64,000 nucleotides of DNA from Alphaproteobacteria bacterium (GCA_020632875.1 JACKET010000023.1:1-64000), one strand, 5' to 3'. Positions 30,045 to 38,645 are shown, counted from the first letter of the stretch. A program made the numbers and translations. The notes: a model not told the origin generated them from the letters alone.

Positions 30045-31399
30045 ACGGGATGCGCGTCGGGCTGACCGGGGGGATCGAGGGTCTCTCCCGGTCCGCTTTC
30101 AAGGATCGCCTCGCGGCGATCGGCGCGGAGTACGTGGCCCGCCTCGACGAGACGACCGACGTTCTGGTCGTGGGCGACAGCCCGCTCCAGTCGAAGCTCG
30201 ACGCCGCGCGGCACCTCGAGGTCGAGATCGTGTCGTGGTCGGACTTCGAGGCCCGGCTCTCCGACCCCGTCGCGGCGGCCGTGCCGCTGGCCGAGGTGCC
30301 GGACGAGGAGCTGCTGCCGTCGCTCGTCCCCGGCGAGCGCGAGGTGCGCATCCTCGACATCGCCATCCCGGTGCGCGCGCCGGGCCCGCTCACCCCGTCG
30401 CTCGACGCGTACGCGGACTACACGCTCGACGGGCCCACGCTGTCGGTGCTGCGGGGCATCGCGCGCGCCGTGGTGCTCGGCCACCCGTGCCTGATCGAAG
30501 GCGACACCGCGACCTCGAAGACCAGCGCGGTCCGGTTCCTCGCCGCGCTGTGCGGGGCCGAGGTCGTGCGCCTGAACCTCAACGGGCAGACCGACACCGG
30601 CGAGCTCGTCGGGCGGTACGTCCCGGCCGAGGCCGGCGGCTGGCGCTTCGCCGAGGGGCTCGTGCCGCAGGCGATGCGCAACGGGTGGTGGGTGGTCCTC
30701 GACGAGGTCAACCTCTCCGAGCCCGCCGTGCTGGAGCGGCTGAACCCGTGCCTCGAGCGCGTCCCCGAGCTCGTGCTGACCGAGGGCCCCGGCACGCGCT
30801 TCGGCCCCGGCGGCGACGTCGCGGTGCACCCGGAGTTCCGGGTGATCGCGACCATGAACCCCGCGGAGTACGCGGGCCGCTCGGTGCTCTCCGAGGCGTG
30901 GCGCGACCGCTTCGTGGGCCAGGTCGTCGCGCGGCCCGCGGGGGAGCTCGAGCTCCGCCAGCTCCTCGAGCACGCGGTCCACGGCGAGCAGCCCGTGGTC
31001 GAGGTCGACGGCCGGCGGTGGGGTCCCGCCGCGCTCCCCGGGGAGGGGCGCCCGAAGCTCGCCGCCGTGACGGGCCTCGAGAAGTCGTGGCCCCGCATCG
31101 CGTCCCTGTTCGCGGGGCTGATCGAGATGTCCACGCCCTCCGCCGAGCGCGCCGCGCCGCTCGGGGTGCGCCGGCGCGAGCGCTACGTGTTCTCGCGTCG
31201 CGGGGTGCTCGGGCTGCTCGACGCGGTCGACGGGCTCCGCCTGCTCGATCCGGGCACGGGGCGCATGGTCGGGGTCGAGGACGCGCCGCTGGCCGTGCTG
31301 GCCGAGGCGGTGCGCTCGGTGAGCGTGGAGCGGATGCGCGACGACGAGGACCGAGACCGCGTGGCTACGCTCGTCGCGTCACTCGGCCTGCAGGGATAG
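30041..31399 (+). CDS. BRCT-MoxR-type AAA+ ATPase fusion
   Basis: A 452-residue protein. The N-terminal ~75 residues form a BRCT domain (VGLTGGIEGLSRSAFKDRL, then TTDVLVVGDSP, KLDAARHLEVEIVSWSDFEA). From about residue 110 comes an AAA_5/MoxR-like ATPase: Walker A GDTATSKT (154-161) with Ser where Gly is usual before Lys, Walker B WWVVLDEVNLSEP (about 216), sensor 1 VIATMNPAEYAGR, and an Arg-finger-like SEAWRDRF. GTG at 30041 lies five bases after GGAGG (30031-30035) and overlaps the HEAT stop (GTGA); the ATG at 30050 is a less well-spaced alternative. It probably remodels a partner through the VWA and HEAT proteins. Its 3' end overlaps the convergent gene by 21 bases. Confidence 0.82.
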   Translation: MNGMRVGLTGGIEGLSRSAFKDRLAAIGAEYVARLDETTDVLVVGDSPLQSKLDAARHLEVEIVSWSDFEARLSDPVAAAVPLAEVPDEELLPSLVPGEREVRILDIAIPVRAPGPLTPSLDAYADYTLDGPTLSVLRGIARAVVLGHPCLIEGDTATSKTSAVRFLAALCGAEVVRLNLNGQTDTGELVGRYVPAEAGGWRFAEGLVPQAMRNGWWVVLDEVNLSEPAVLERLNPCLERVPELVLTEGPGTRFGPGGDVAVHPEFRVIATMNPAEYAGRSVLSEAWRDRFVGQVVARPAGELELRQLLEHAVHGEQPVVEVDGRRWGPAALPGEGRPKLAAVTGLEKSWPRIASLFAGLIEMSTPSAERAAPLGVRRRERYVFSRRGVLGLLDAVDGLRLLDPGTGRMVGVEDAPLAVLAEAVRSVSVERMRDDEDRDRVATLVASLGLQG

Positions 31400-31966
31400 C
31401 GCGAGCAGCAGGATCCCCCAGAGCAGGCTCGTGACGATCACGCCGACCGAGAACGCCACGCGCAGCTCGCGGGCGTGCTTCTTCTCGAGGCCGGACACGG
31501 CGACGGCGTGGCGGGCTTCGGCCTCTTCGACGGCCTCTTTCACGCCATCGACCCCGAGCACCTCGGCCATGACGGGCCCGGACGGGTCGGGCAGCACGTC
31601 GGTCTGGCGCGGCACCCACACCTCGAGCTCGGGCAGGTCGAGGAGGTTCGGCAGCCCCGTGGGGATGCCGTCGGTGTCTTCCATCTCGAAGTCGAACGCG
31701 GGCGCCTCGGACTGGAAGAAGGGGGTCTCGCCGCCGAAGATGCCGGGCGTGTTGTCGCTGAACGGGTTGTCGCGCAGGAACGGCGTTCCGGCGACCTCTT
31801 CGTGCGCGACGTAGCCGGCGAGCGGCGGCGAGGTCTCGCGCACCTTCGCGCCCTTGAGGTTCAGGCGCTCGAGCGCGGGCGCCTCCATCGGCGGATACGA
31901 CGGCTCCGGCGCGAAGCTGCCCGGCTCGGCGCCAGGCTGCTCGTCGTTGGGATCGTCGTCGCTCAT
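31379..31966 (-). CDS. C-terminally anchored acidic protein of unknown function
   Basis: A 195-residue protein, acidic and proline-rich in its first 60 residues (MSDDDPNDEQPGAEPGSF), with short FxxDNPFSDN-like patches in the middle and one C-terminal membrane helix (about 168-190, VAFSVGVIVTSLLWGILLLA) after a charged coiled-coil-like stretch. This is a tail-anchored layout with most of the protein in the cytoplasm. No family is recognised. It is divergent from recQ and its 3' end overlaps the AAA+ gene's last 21 bases. Confidence 0.68.
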   Translation of the reverse strand: MSDDDPNDEQPGAEPGSFAPEPSYPPMEAPALERLNLKGAKVRETSPPLAGYVAHEEVAGTPFLRDNPFSDNTPGIFGGETPFFQSEAPAFDFEMEDTDGIPTGLPNLLDLPELEVWVPRQTDVLPDPSGPVMAEVLGVDGVKEAVEEAEARHAVAVSGLEKKHARELRVAFSVGVIVTSLLWGILLLALSLQAE

Positions 31967-32041
31967 CCGCAAAGGCCCCTCGCACGATCCCGCCCAGCAT
32001 AGCGCTTTGTGAACGGACAGGGCGTGTGCGATACACGTCGG

Positions 32042-33937
32042 ATGACCGCTCCGCTCACGATCGAGGCCGCGCAGACGGTGCTCCGCGAGGTCTTCGGGCA
32101 CGCTGGCCTCCGTCCGGGGCAGGGCCGCGCGGTATCCGCGTTCCTGGAAGGCAGGGACGTCTGCGTGTTCCTGCCGACCGGCGGCGGGAAGAGCTTGTGC
32201 TACCAGGTCCCCGCGGTGCTGCGGCAGCGCGCCGGGCTCGGCCCGACCCTGGTCGTGAGCCCGCTCATCGCCCTGATGGACGACCAGGTCCGCCAGCTCG
32301 AGGCGCGCGGCGTGCCGGCCGTCGTGCTGCACTCCGGGCTCGATGCGCGCGAGCGGTCCGACGCGCTGCGGCGGGCGGCCGACGCGGCGCTGATCTACGT
32401 CAGCCCCGAGCGGCTCGCGAAGAAGAGCCAGCGCGACTGGCTCGCCCGGCTCGGGGTGTGCGCGGTGGCCATCGACGAGGCGCACTGCATCAGCGAGTGG
32501 GGGCACGATTTCCGCCCCGACTACCTGAAGCTCGGTGCGCTCAAGAGCGAGCTCGGCCTGCCGACCATCGCGCTCACCGCGACCGCCACGCCGCGCGTGG
32601 CCGACGAGCTCGTGGGCGCCCTGCGGCTCGACCGTCCCGTGCGGATCGACGGCGACTTCACCCGTCCGAACCTGCGCTTCGCCGTGGAGCATCGCACCGG
32701 GGACAACGATCGCACCGAGCGCGTTGCCGAGTGGCTCGACCGGCTCGGGCTCGGCAGGAAGGGGAGCGACGGGCGCGCGGTGATCTACGCGGGCACGCGG
32801 AAGCGCGTCCAGAAGGTGGCGAAAGACCTCAAGGATCTCGGGTTCGCGGTCGGCCATTACCACGCGGGTCGCACGGACGGCGCGCGCTCGAACGCCCAGG
32901 AGAAGTTCGCCGCGGGCGTGCACAAGGTGCTCGTCGCGACCACGGCGTTCGGCATGGGCATCGACCTGCCGGACATCCGGCTCGTCGCGCACGTCCAGGC
33001 CCCGCCGACCTTCGAGGCGTACGTGCAGCAGGCGGGCCGCGCGGGCCGCGACGGGCGCGAGAGCCACTGCGTGCTGCTCTGGTCCGCCGGCGACAGCGTG
33101 ACGCGCGCGCGGCTCGTCGGACGGAAGCCGACGCCGGGCCAGGACGCCGGCTGGACGGCGCTGCAGGACTACGTCTTCGGGCGGGCCTGCCGCCAGGCGA
33201 CGATCTCGCGCTGGTTCACCGGGGTCGACGGCGCGCCGTGCGGCACGTGCGACGTGTGCGCGAGCCCGCGCGACGTGGCGGTGATGGTGGCCGACACGCG
33301 CGCCGAGCTGGGCGAGCGGAAGCGCGAGCGCACCCGGAAGCGCGCCGCCGAGGATCGGCTGTCGCTCACGGAGGCCCAGCTCGACACGGTCATCCGGTTC
33401 GTCGACGGGCTGAAGAAGCCCGTGGGCAAGCGCCTCGTGGCGCTCGGGCTCCGGGGGAGCCGCGCCAAGCCGGCCAAGCGCGCGGGCCTCGCGCGGAACC
33501 CCGCGTTCGGCGCGCTCGCCGACCTCCCCGAGCGCACGCTGATCCAGGCGGTCGAGGGCCTGCTCGCCGAGGGGCGCCTCGCGCGCCGCGGGCAGAAGTA
33601 CCCGACGGTCTGGATCCCCGAGAAGCGGGTCCGCCCGGTCGCCGAGCCCGGGGCCGCGCCGAGCGCGAAGCGTCCGCGGTACACGGGCCTCGAGAAGGCG
33701 CTGCGCGACTTCCGCCGCCGCGAAGCGCGCCGGAGGCGGTTCAAGCCGTATGTGGTCTTCGACGACGCGACGTTGAAGGGTATCCTCGTCGAGCGTCCCT
33801 CCTCGCTCGCGGCGCTGACCGACATCCGGGGGATGGGCCCGAAACGGGTCGAGCGTTACGGAAGGGCGATCCTCGATCTCGTGGACCAGCACCGAGGGGG
33901 CGGCACCGAATGGGGCAGTACGGAATCGACGACCTGA
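32042..33937 (+). CDS. recQ: RecQ-family ATP-dependent DNA helicase
   Basis: A 631-residue superfamily 2 helicase. Walker A is LPTGGGKSLCYQ, DEAH box AIDEAHCISEWGHDFRPDY, motif III LTATATPRV, motif V/VI region TTAFGMGIDLPDIRLV and QQAGRAGRDGRES. The RecQ zinc-binding cysteines are in RACRQATISRW and CGTCDVC. A winged-helix region and a C-terminal HRDC domain (about 555-625, GLEKALRDFRR, VFDDATLKGIL, GMGPKRVERYG) complete the protein. It unwinds recombination intermediates from 3' to 5'. ATG at 32042 is used instead of the upstream GTG at 32009, which adds atypical residues. Its 3' end overlaps the next gene by 28 bases. Confidence 0.93.
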   Translation: MTAPLTIEAAQTVLREVFGHAGLRPGQGRAVSAFLEGRDVCVFLPTGGGKSLCYQVPAVLRQRAGLGPTLVVSPLIALMDDQVRQLEARGVPAVVLHSGLDARERSDALRRAADAALIYVSPERLAKKSQRDWLARLGVCAVAIDEAHCISEWGHDFRPDYLKLGALKSELGLPTIALTATATPRVADELVGALRLDRPVRIDGDFTRPNLRFAVEHRTGDNDRTERVAEWLDRLGLGRKGSDGRAVIYAGTRKRVQKVAKDLKDLGFAVGHYHAGRTDGARSNAQEKFAAGVHKVLVATTAFGMGIDLPDIRLVAHVQAPPTFEAYVQQAGRAGRDGRESHCVLLWSAGDSVTRARLVGRKPTPGQDAGWTALQDYVFGRACRQATISRWFTGVDGAPCGTCDVCASPRDVAVMVADTRAELGERKRERTRKRAAEDRLSLTEAQLDTVIRFVDGLKKPVGKRLVALGLRGSRAKPAKRAGLARNPAFGALADLPERTLIQAVEGLLAEGRLARRGQKYPTVWIPEKRVRPVAEPGAAPSAKRPRYTGLEKALRDFRRREARRRRFKPYVVFDDATLKGILVERPSSLAALTDIRGMGPKRVERYGRAILDLVDQHRGGGTEWGSTESTT

Positions 33938-34341
33938 AGCTCGCCTTCAGCCTGCACGTGGTCGACCAGATCGTGGCGGCCGACGATCAGCTGACGAAGG
34001 CCGAGCTCGCCTTCCTCGACGCCCGGTTCCCCCAGAGCGTGCTGCACGAGCGCGGTTTCGTGGACGAGGACGGCGTGCGCACCGAGGCCTACCACGACGC
34101 TGCGATGGACGCGCTCGAGCGGCTGCCCGTCGAGCTCGACAAGGCGAGCAAGCTCGAGCTCCTCAGCATGTTCTTCGCAGCCACGGTGGCCGACGCGCAG
34201 TTCGAGCTCGCCGAGGGGGGCGTGCTCGTCGATGCCGCCCGACTGCTCGACCTGTCCGACGACGACATCGACGGGTTCCTCGAGGGCCGCGCCGAAGCCG
34301 GCGCCACGCGGGTCGCGAACCTCGACGCCAGCGAGGAGTAG
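33910..34341 (+). CDS. TerB-like domain protein
   Basis: A 143-residue all-helical protein resembling the TerB/tellurite-resistance fold: an N-terminal helix VVDQIVAADDQLTKAELAFL with the acidic 'A-D-x-x-x-x-x-E' calcium-like pattern, and a second such half at FAATVADAQFELAEGGVLVDAARLLDLSDDDIDGFL. TerB domains are found in membrane-associated stress and DNA-processing systems. ATG at 33910 has a GAGGGGG site ten bases upstream (33894-33900). The reading frame begins inside the end of recQ, so it is likely translated together with the helicase. Confidence 0.75.
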   Translation: MGQYGIDDLKLAFSLHVVDQIVAADDQLTKAELAFLDARFPQSVLHERGFVDEDGVRTEAYHDAAMDALERLPVELDKASKLELLSMFFAATVADAQFELAEGGVLVDAARLLDLSDDDIDGFLEGRAEAGATRVANLDASEE

Positions 34342-34815
34342 TCAGCCCAGGCGGTTCAGGATCGCCGCGATCACGGCGAGCGCCACGAGCGCCACGAGCA
34401 GCCAGAACACGAGGCCGAGCCCCGGGCGCGCCGCCTTCACGCGGTCTTCGGCCATCACGACCTCGACACGGCCCGGCCCCAGCGGGCGGAACGCGAGCTC
34501 GCCGCGATCCCGACGCTCGGCCAGGGCGTCCAGCACGGCGTCGCGGAGCTTCGAATGGCCGCCGGTGTGCCGTCCCCGGCCCGTGACGAGGACGAAGCCG
34601 CCGGTGCCGAGGTCCGCGTCGATCGCGATCCGGAGCGCGTCGAGCGCCAGCCGCACCGAGAGATCGTGCAGGTCGATCGCCGGCAGGCCGTTGGAGGCGG
34701 ACAGGTGCGTGGACGGCCTCCACGCGCGCTCCTTCGCCCATGGCAACGCGCGGCTCTGTTCCGCGACGGGCGCCAGGAGTCGTTCGAGGCTCTGCAGGTC
34801 GGTTGTCAGGGACAC
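34342..34815 (-). CDS. Smr-domain protein with C-terminal membrane anchor
   Basis: A 157-residue product read from a GTG at 34815. Residues 46-95 match the Smr domain: AIDLHDLSVRLALDAL followed by FVLVTGRGRHTGGHSKLR, with the D-L-H and TG-x-G-x-H-S-x-LR motifs of Smr endonucleases/RNases. After a short alpha/beta region there is a C-terminal membrane helix (about 134-155, LGLVFWLLVALVALAVIAAI), which is unusual for this family. Longer reading frames exist but would overlap the start of the divergent kinase gene. Gene order with RecQ and TerB-like genes suggests a nucleic-acid role; this is an inference. Confidence 0.75.
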   Translation of the reverse strand: MSLTTDLQSLERLLAPVAEQSRALPWAKERAWRPSTHLSASNGLPAIDLHDLSVRLALDALRIAIDADLGTGGFVLVTGRGRHTGGHSKLRDAVLDALAERRDRGELAFRPLGPGRVEVVMAEDRVKAARPGLGLVFWLLVALVALAVIAAILNRLG

Positions 34816-34882
34816 GAAAGCCTCGTGCGGTGTCGGACCGTCGTCCCGTCTAGTACCGTACCTTCTCCCTGGGGGGGATCTC

Positions 34883-36334
34883 ATGAGCGACCAACGCGAC
34901 GTCTTCGACTTCCTGTCGACGATGAGCCACGAGCTCCGGACGCCGCTGAACGCGATCATCGGCTACTCCGAGCTGCTGCTCGAAGAGCGCGACAACTACG
35001 ACCCCGAGACGATGACGTCGGATCTGAAGCGGATCCACCACGCCGGGCGCCACCTGCTGAGCCTCATCGACGAGGTCGTCGACCTCGCCCGCCTCCAGAG
35101 CGGCCGCACGTCGGTGGCGCGCGAGACGGTCGACGCGGGCCGGCTCGTCCAGCGGATGCTCCCCACGCTCGTCCCCATGGTCACCGATCGGGGCAACCAG
35201 CTCGAGTGGACCATCGAGCCCGCGATCCGCCTCCGCACGGATCCGCAGAAGCTCGCCGGCATCCTGCGCACGCTCGTCCACCGGGCCGCGCGCGTCACCA
35301 CCGAGGGCTTCATCCACCTCGTGGTCGAGCAGATCGACGATCAGGTGCTGTTCTCCGTCACCGACACCGGCGACGCGGTCGATCCCGAGGGCCTCGCGAA
35401 GTCCTTCCACCCCTTCGCCGACGGCCAGGGCGGCGGGTTCTCGGCGGCCTCCCGCCTCGTCGAGGTCCTGGGCGGGCGCATCGAGGTCGACACCCAGGGC
35501 CAGGGCACCCGGTTCACCGTCATCCTCCCCGCGCTCGACCTGCCCACGGGCGACGAGCCGTCGATCCCGCCGCTCTCCACGCAGGATCGCGTCGTGCTCG
35601 TGGTCGACGACGACCCCACGGTGCACGACCTGATGCGCCGGAACCTCGAAGCGCTCGATTGCGTCGTGATCTCCGCGACCTCGGGCCCCGAGGCGCTGCG
35701 CCTCGCCGAGCGCCACCCGCCCGCCGTGATCGCGCTCGACGTGATGATGCCCGAGATGGATGGCTGGTCCACGCTGGCCCGCCTCCGCGCGCACCCCAAG
35801 CTCGCCGAGACGCCCGTCGTGATGATGTCGATGGAGAAGCCCGACGAGGATCAGGGCCGCGGCTTCACCCTCGGCGCCTCCGAGTACCTCCTCAAGCCCA
35901 TCGAGCGGCCCACGCTGCTCGCGACCGTCGAGCGGTTCATCAGCGGCCGGCGCCGCATCCTCATCGTCGACGACGAGGCCGACGCCCGCGAGCTGGCGCG
36001 ACGCGTGCTGATGAGCGCCGGCTACCAGGTCGACGAGGTCTCCGACGGTGCGAGCGCGCTCCGCTACCTCGAGACCGAGCGGCCCGACCTCGTGCTGCTC
36101 GACCTCATGATGCCGGGCATCGACGGGTTCGCCGTCGTGAACGAGATCCGGAAGAACCCCGAGCTCGCGGCGATCCCGCTGGTCGTGTTCACGTCGATGA
36201 CCCTCACCGACGTCGATCGGGCGCGGCTCGCCCACGGCACCGCGTCGATCGTCGAGAAGTCGGGGTCTGGCGAAGACGTGCTGCAGCGCGTCGCCGACCT
36301 GCTCAACCGGCAGACTTCTCCAGCGCGGCGATGA
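34883..36334 (+). CDS. Hybrid histidine kinase-like protein with two receiver domains
   Basis: A 483-residue cytosolic protein. HisKA is at the very N-terminus with phospho-acceptor His16 in FLSTMSHELRTPLNAIIGYSE. The following HATPase-like domain (about 105-235) is degenerate: the N-box Asn is replaced (GILRTLVHRAARVT), the G1 box reads VTDTGDAVDPE, and the usual GLGL loop is GGFSAASRLVE. Two receiver domains follow, with Asp286 (ALDVMMPEMDGW) and Asp407 (LLDLMMPGIDGF). There is no input domain or DNA-binding output. It may be a phosphorelay scaffold fed by another kinase. ATG at 34883 follows GGGGGGG (34871-34877). Its end overlaps the convergent dsbD gene by 32 bases. Confidence 0.85.
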   Translation: MSDQRDVFDFLSTMSHELRTPLNAIIGYSELLLEERDNYDPETMTSDLKRIHHAGRHLLSLIDEVVDLARLQSGRTSVARETVDAGRLVQRMLPTLVPMVTDRGNQLEWTIEPAIRLRTDPQKLAGILRTLVHRAARVTTEGFIHLVVEQIDDQVLFSVTDTGDAVDPEGLAKSFHPFADGQGGGFSAASRLVEVLGGRIEVDTQGQGTRFTVILPALDLPTGDEPSIPPLSTQDRVVLVVDDDPTVHDLMRRNLEALDCVVISATSGPEALRLAERHPPAVIALDVMMPEMDGWSTLARLRAHPKLAETPVVMMSMEKPDEDQGRGFTLGASEYLLKPIERPTLLATVERFISGRRRILIVDDEADARELARRVLMSAGYQVDEVSDGASALRYLETERPDLVLLDLMMPGIDGFAVVNEIRKNPELAAIPLVVFTSMTLTDVDRARLAHGTASIVEKSGSGEDVLQRVADLLNRQTSPARR

Positions 36335-38645
36335 CACCGCCCGGCGTGATGACCTCGCCGAGCGGGATGGGGTCGCCCTTCGCGGGGATCACCAGGTAGA
36401 ACGGCACGCCGGCCTTGCCGTAGCGGTGCAGCCAGTCGGTGATGGTCTGGTCGCGGCGCGTCCAGTCGGCCTTCAGCGGAACGACGCCGTTGTCGGACAT
36501 GGCCGCGCGCACGGCGCTCGTCTCGAGGATCGTCTTCTCGTTGACCTTGCAGGTGAGGCACCACTCGGCCGTGAAGTCGACGAACACGGGCGTGCCTTCG
36601 AGCTGGGCGAGGCGCTGCTCGCTGAACGGCTGCCACGGGATGTGCTCGCTGAAGTCGAGCTGCGTCTTCACGGTGCCGTCGTCGACGACGGGCTCGTCGG
36701 CGAACGCGAGATCGAGGAAGCCCCAGCCGCCCATCAGCGCGATGACGGCGCCCACGCCGGCCGAGACGAGCTGGCGCCTGCCCGAGGCCGCGACGCCGCC
36801 GAAGTGGCCGAAGACCCAGCAGCCCGCCGACACGAACATCAGGAACACGAGGAAGCCCTGGAGCCGATCGAGCCCGATCTGCGAGCCCAGCACGCCGACG
36901 AGCCAGATCGCCGTGGCGACGAGCGTGAAGCCGAGGAGCTGCTTGAAGGTCTCCATCCAGGCGCCGGGCCGCGGGAGCAGCCGGTAGAGCGCGGGGACGA
37001 ACGCGATCAGCAGGAACGGCGCGGCGAGCCCGAGCCCGACGAGCGTGAAGATGCCGAACAGCATGGGCGTGGAGGCGCCGAGCGCGAACGCGATCGCCGT
37101 GCCGAGGAACGGCGCGCTGCACGGCGTGGCGAGCAGCGTCGCGAAGACCCCCGTGAAGAAGTAGCCGACGACCCCCTCCTTCGCGCCGGCCGCACTCGCG
37201 GTGGAGACGCCCATCGCCGGGATCTCGAACACCCCGAACAGCGACAGGCCGAACGCGAACACGATGGTCGCCAGCGCCGCGACGTACGGCGGGTACTGGA
37301 ACTGGAAGCCCCAGTCGACCTCCATCCCGAAGGCCGCGCGCAGCCCGATGATCGCGGCGGCGAGGGCCCAGAAGCTGGCGAGGATGCCGCCGGTGTAGGC
37401 CGCGCCGGCCGTGCGCTGCTCGGCTGCGGTGATGTCGGACTGCTCGACGAGGCTGTAGAGCTTGAGCGTCAGCACCGGCAGCACGCACGGCATGATGTTG
37501 AGCAGCAGGCCGCCGAAGAACGCGAACAGCAGGTTGCCGAGCGCACCCAGGGCCCCGTCGGAGGCCGCCATGCTGGCGTTCGCGACGGGCGGCGTGTCGA
37601 AGCTGCCGAGCTCGGGCGCCCCTTCGACCTTCTCGTGGCCGGTGTTCGGGATCTCGAGGGCGGTGATCGGGGTCTTCAGCAGCGGGTCGTCGGTGGCCGT
37701 GGCCTCGGCGCCCGCGGGCTTCCAGGGCAGGACGTGCTCGACCTCGATCGCCACGGGCTTCCCGTCGACCTCGAGCAGGAACAGGCCGCCGATGCGGTCG
37801 GGCGTGGCGGGCGGCTCGTCGAGGAGCGTCTCGGCGTCGAGCTTCGCGACGAACACGTCGCCCTGGTGCCCGAGCGTGCGCGTGTTGATCATCCACCCGT
37901 CGCCGACGATGGGCGCGAACGCGTAGCGCTTCGTGTCGGGCTGGACGCGCTTGTCGCCCTTGACCTCGAGGGCCGCGGCGAATGGCGAGAAGGGCAGCAC
38001 CGCGTCGTGGGACAGGGCGAGCCGGACGTCGATCCCGTCGACCTGGTCGGGCGTCTTGGGGTGCTGGGCCGCGTAGTGGTCGAACAGGGGGGCGAACGCG
38101 GACGGCGTGCCGCCGGGGCCGATCGTGACGGGCAGGGACAGCTCGACCTGGCCGGGGATGCAGCTGGTCTTGCAGACGAGCCAGTCGGCCGTCGCGGCGA
38201 TCGTGGCCGGACCGGGCTTCGCGCCCGCGGGGATCGTGATCTCGGAGAACAGGAGGACCTGGTCGTCGTAGCCGAACGACACGAGATCCTCGGCCTCGAA
38301 CCTCTGGGGGACCGGGTACTGGTACGGCTTCGCGGTGGCGCCGTCGGGCAGGGACCACGTGATGTTCGTGGGCAGGCCGATGTCGCCCGGGGACTTCCAG
38401 TACGTGTGCCACTCGTGCTGCTGCTTCAGGTGGAGGCCGACGCGGATCGTCTCGCCGGGGGCCACCGCGGTGCGGTCGGCGATCAGGCGCGCGTGGACGG
38501 GGTGATCCTTGCCGTCGGGGTTCTTCGGCTGGACGTCGGCCGTGGCGGGCAGCGTGGAGAAATCCGCGGCCGGCGGCGGCGGCGGGGCGGGGGAGACGGA
38601 CCCCCCGGCGTGCGCGGTCGTGGCGAGCAGCGTCGTGACGAGCAT
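36303..38645 (-). CDS. dsbD: Thiol:disulfide interchange protein DsbD (ScsB-like)
   Basis: A 780-residue three-part protein. A signal peptide (MLVTTLLATTAHAGG) precedes a periplasmic domain with ADWLVCKTSCIPGQ carrying a Cys pair. The central membrane part has about eight helices and the two conserved Cys motifs MPCVLPVL and TPCSAPFLG. The C-terminal thioredoxin-like domain holds CLTC (Cys696/Cys699) in FTAEWCLTCKVNEKTI. DsbD moves electrons from cytoplasmic thioredoxin to periplasmic partners. The larger N-terminal domain resembles ScsB. ATG at 38645 is close to the signal. The gene stands alone on this strand and is divergent from the DUF362 fusion. Confidence 0.92.
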   Translation of the reverse strand: MLVTTLLATTAHAGGSVSPAPPPPPAADFSTLPATADVQPKNPDGKDHPVHARLIADRTAVAPGETIRVGLHLKQQHEWHTYWKSPGDIGLPTNITWSLPDGATAKPYQYPVPQRFEAEDLVSFGYDDQVLLFSEITIPAGAKPGPATIAATADWLVCKTSCIPGQVELSLPVTIGPGGTPSAFAPLFDHYAAQHPKTPDQVDGIDVRLALSHDAVLPFSPFAAALEVKGDKRVQPDTKRYAFAPIVGDGWMINTRTLGHQGDVFVAKLDAETLLDEPPATPDRIGGLFLLEVDGKPVAIEVEHVLPWKPAGAEATATDDPLLKTPITALEIPNTGHEKVEGAPELGSFDTPPVANASMAASDGALGALGNLLFAFFGGLLLNIMPCVLPVLTLKLYSLVEQSDITAAEQRTAGAAYTGGILASFWALAAAIIGLRAAFGMEVDWGFQFQYPPYVAALATIVFAFGLSLFGVFEIPAMGVSTASAAGAKEGVVGYFFTGVFATLLATPCSAPFLGTAIAFALGASTPMLFGIFTLVGLGLAAPFLLIAFVPALYRLLPRPGAWMETFKQLLGFTLVATAIWLVGVLGSQIGLDRLQGFLVFLMFVSAGCWVFGHFGGVAASGRRQLVSAGVGAVIALMGGWGFLDLAFADEPVVDDGTVKTQLDFSEHIPWQPFSEQRLAQLEGTPVFVDFTAEWCLTCKVNEKTILETSAVRAAMSDNGVVPLKADWTRRDQTITDWLHRYGKAGVPFYLVIPAKGDPIPLGEVITPGGVIAALEKSAG

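Noticed and set aside
31379..33892. An 837-residue minus-strand frame opposite recQ
   Set aside because: Only its last 195 residues (from the ATG at 31966) have protein-like composition; the rest is antisense to RecQ motifs.
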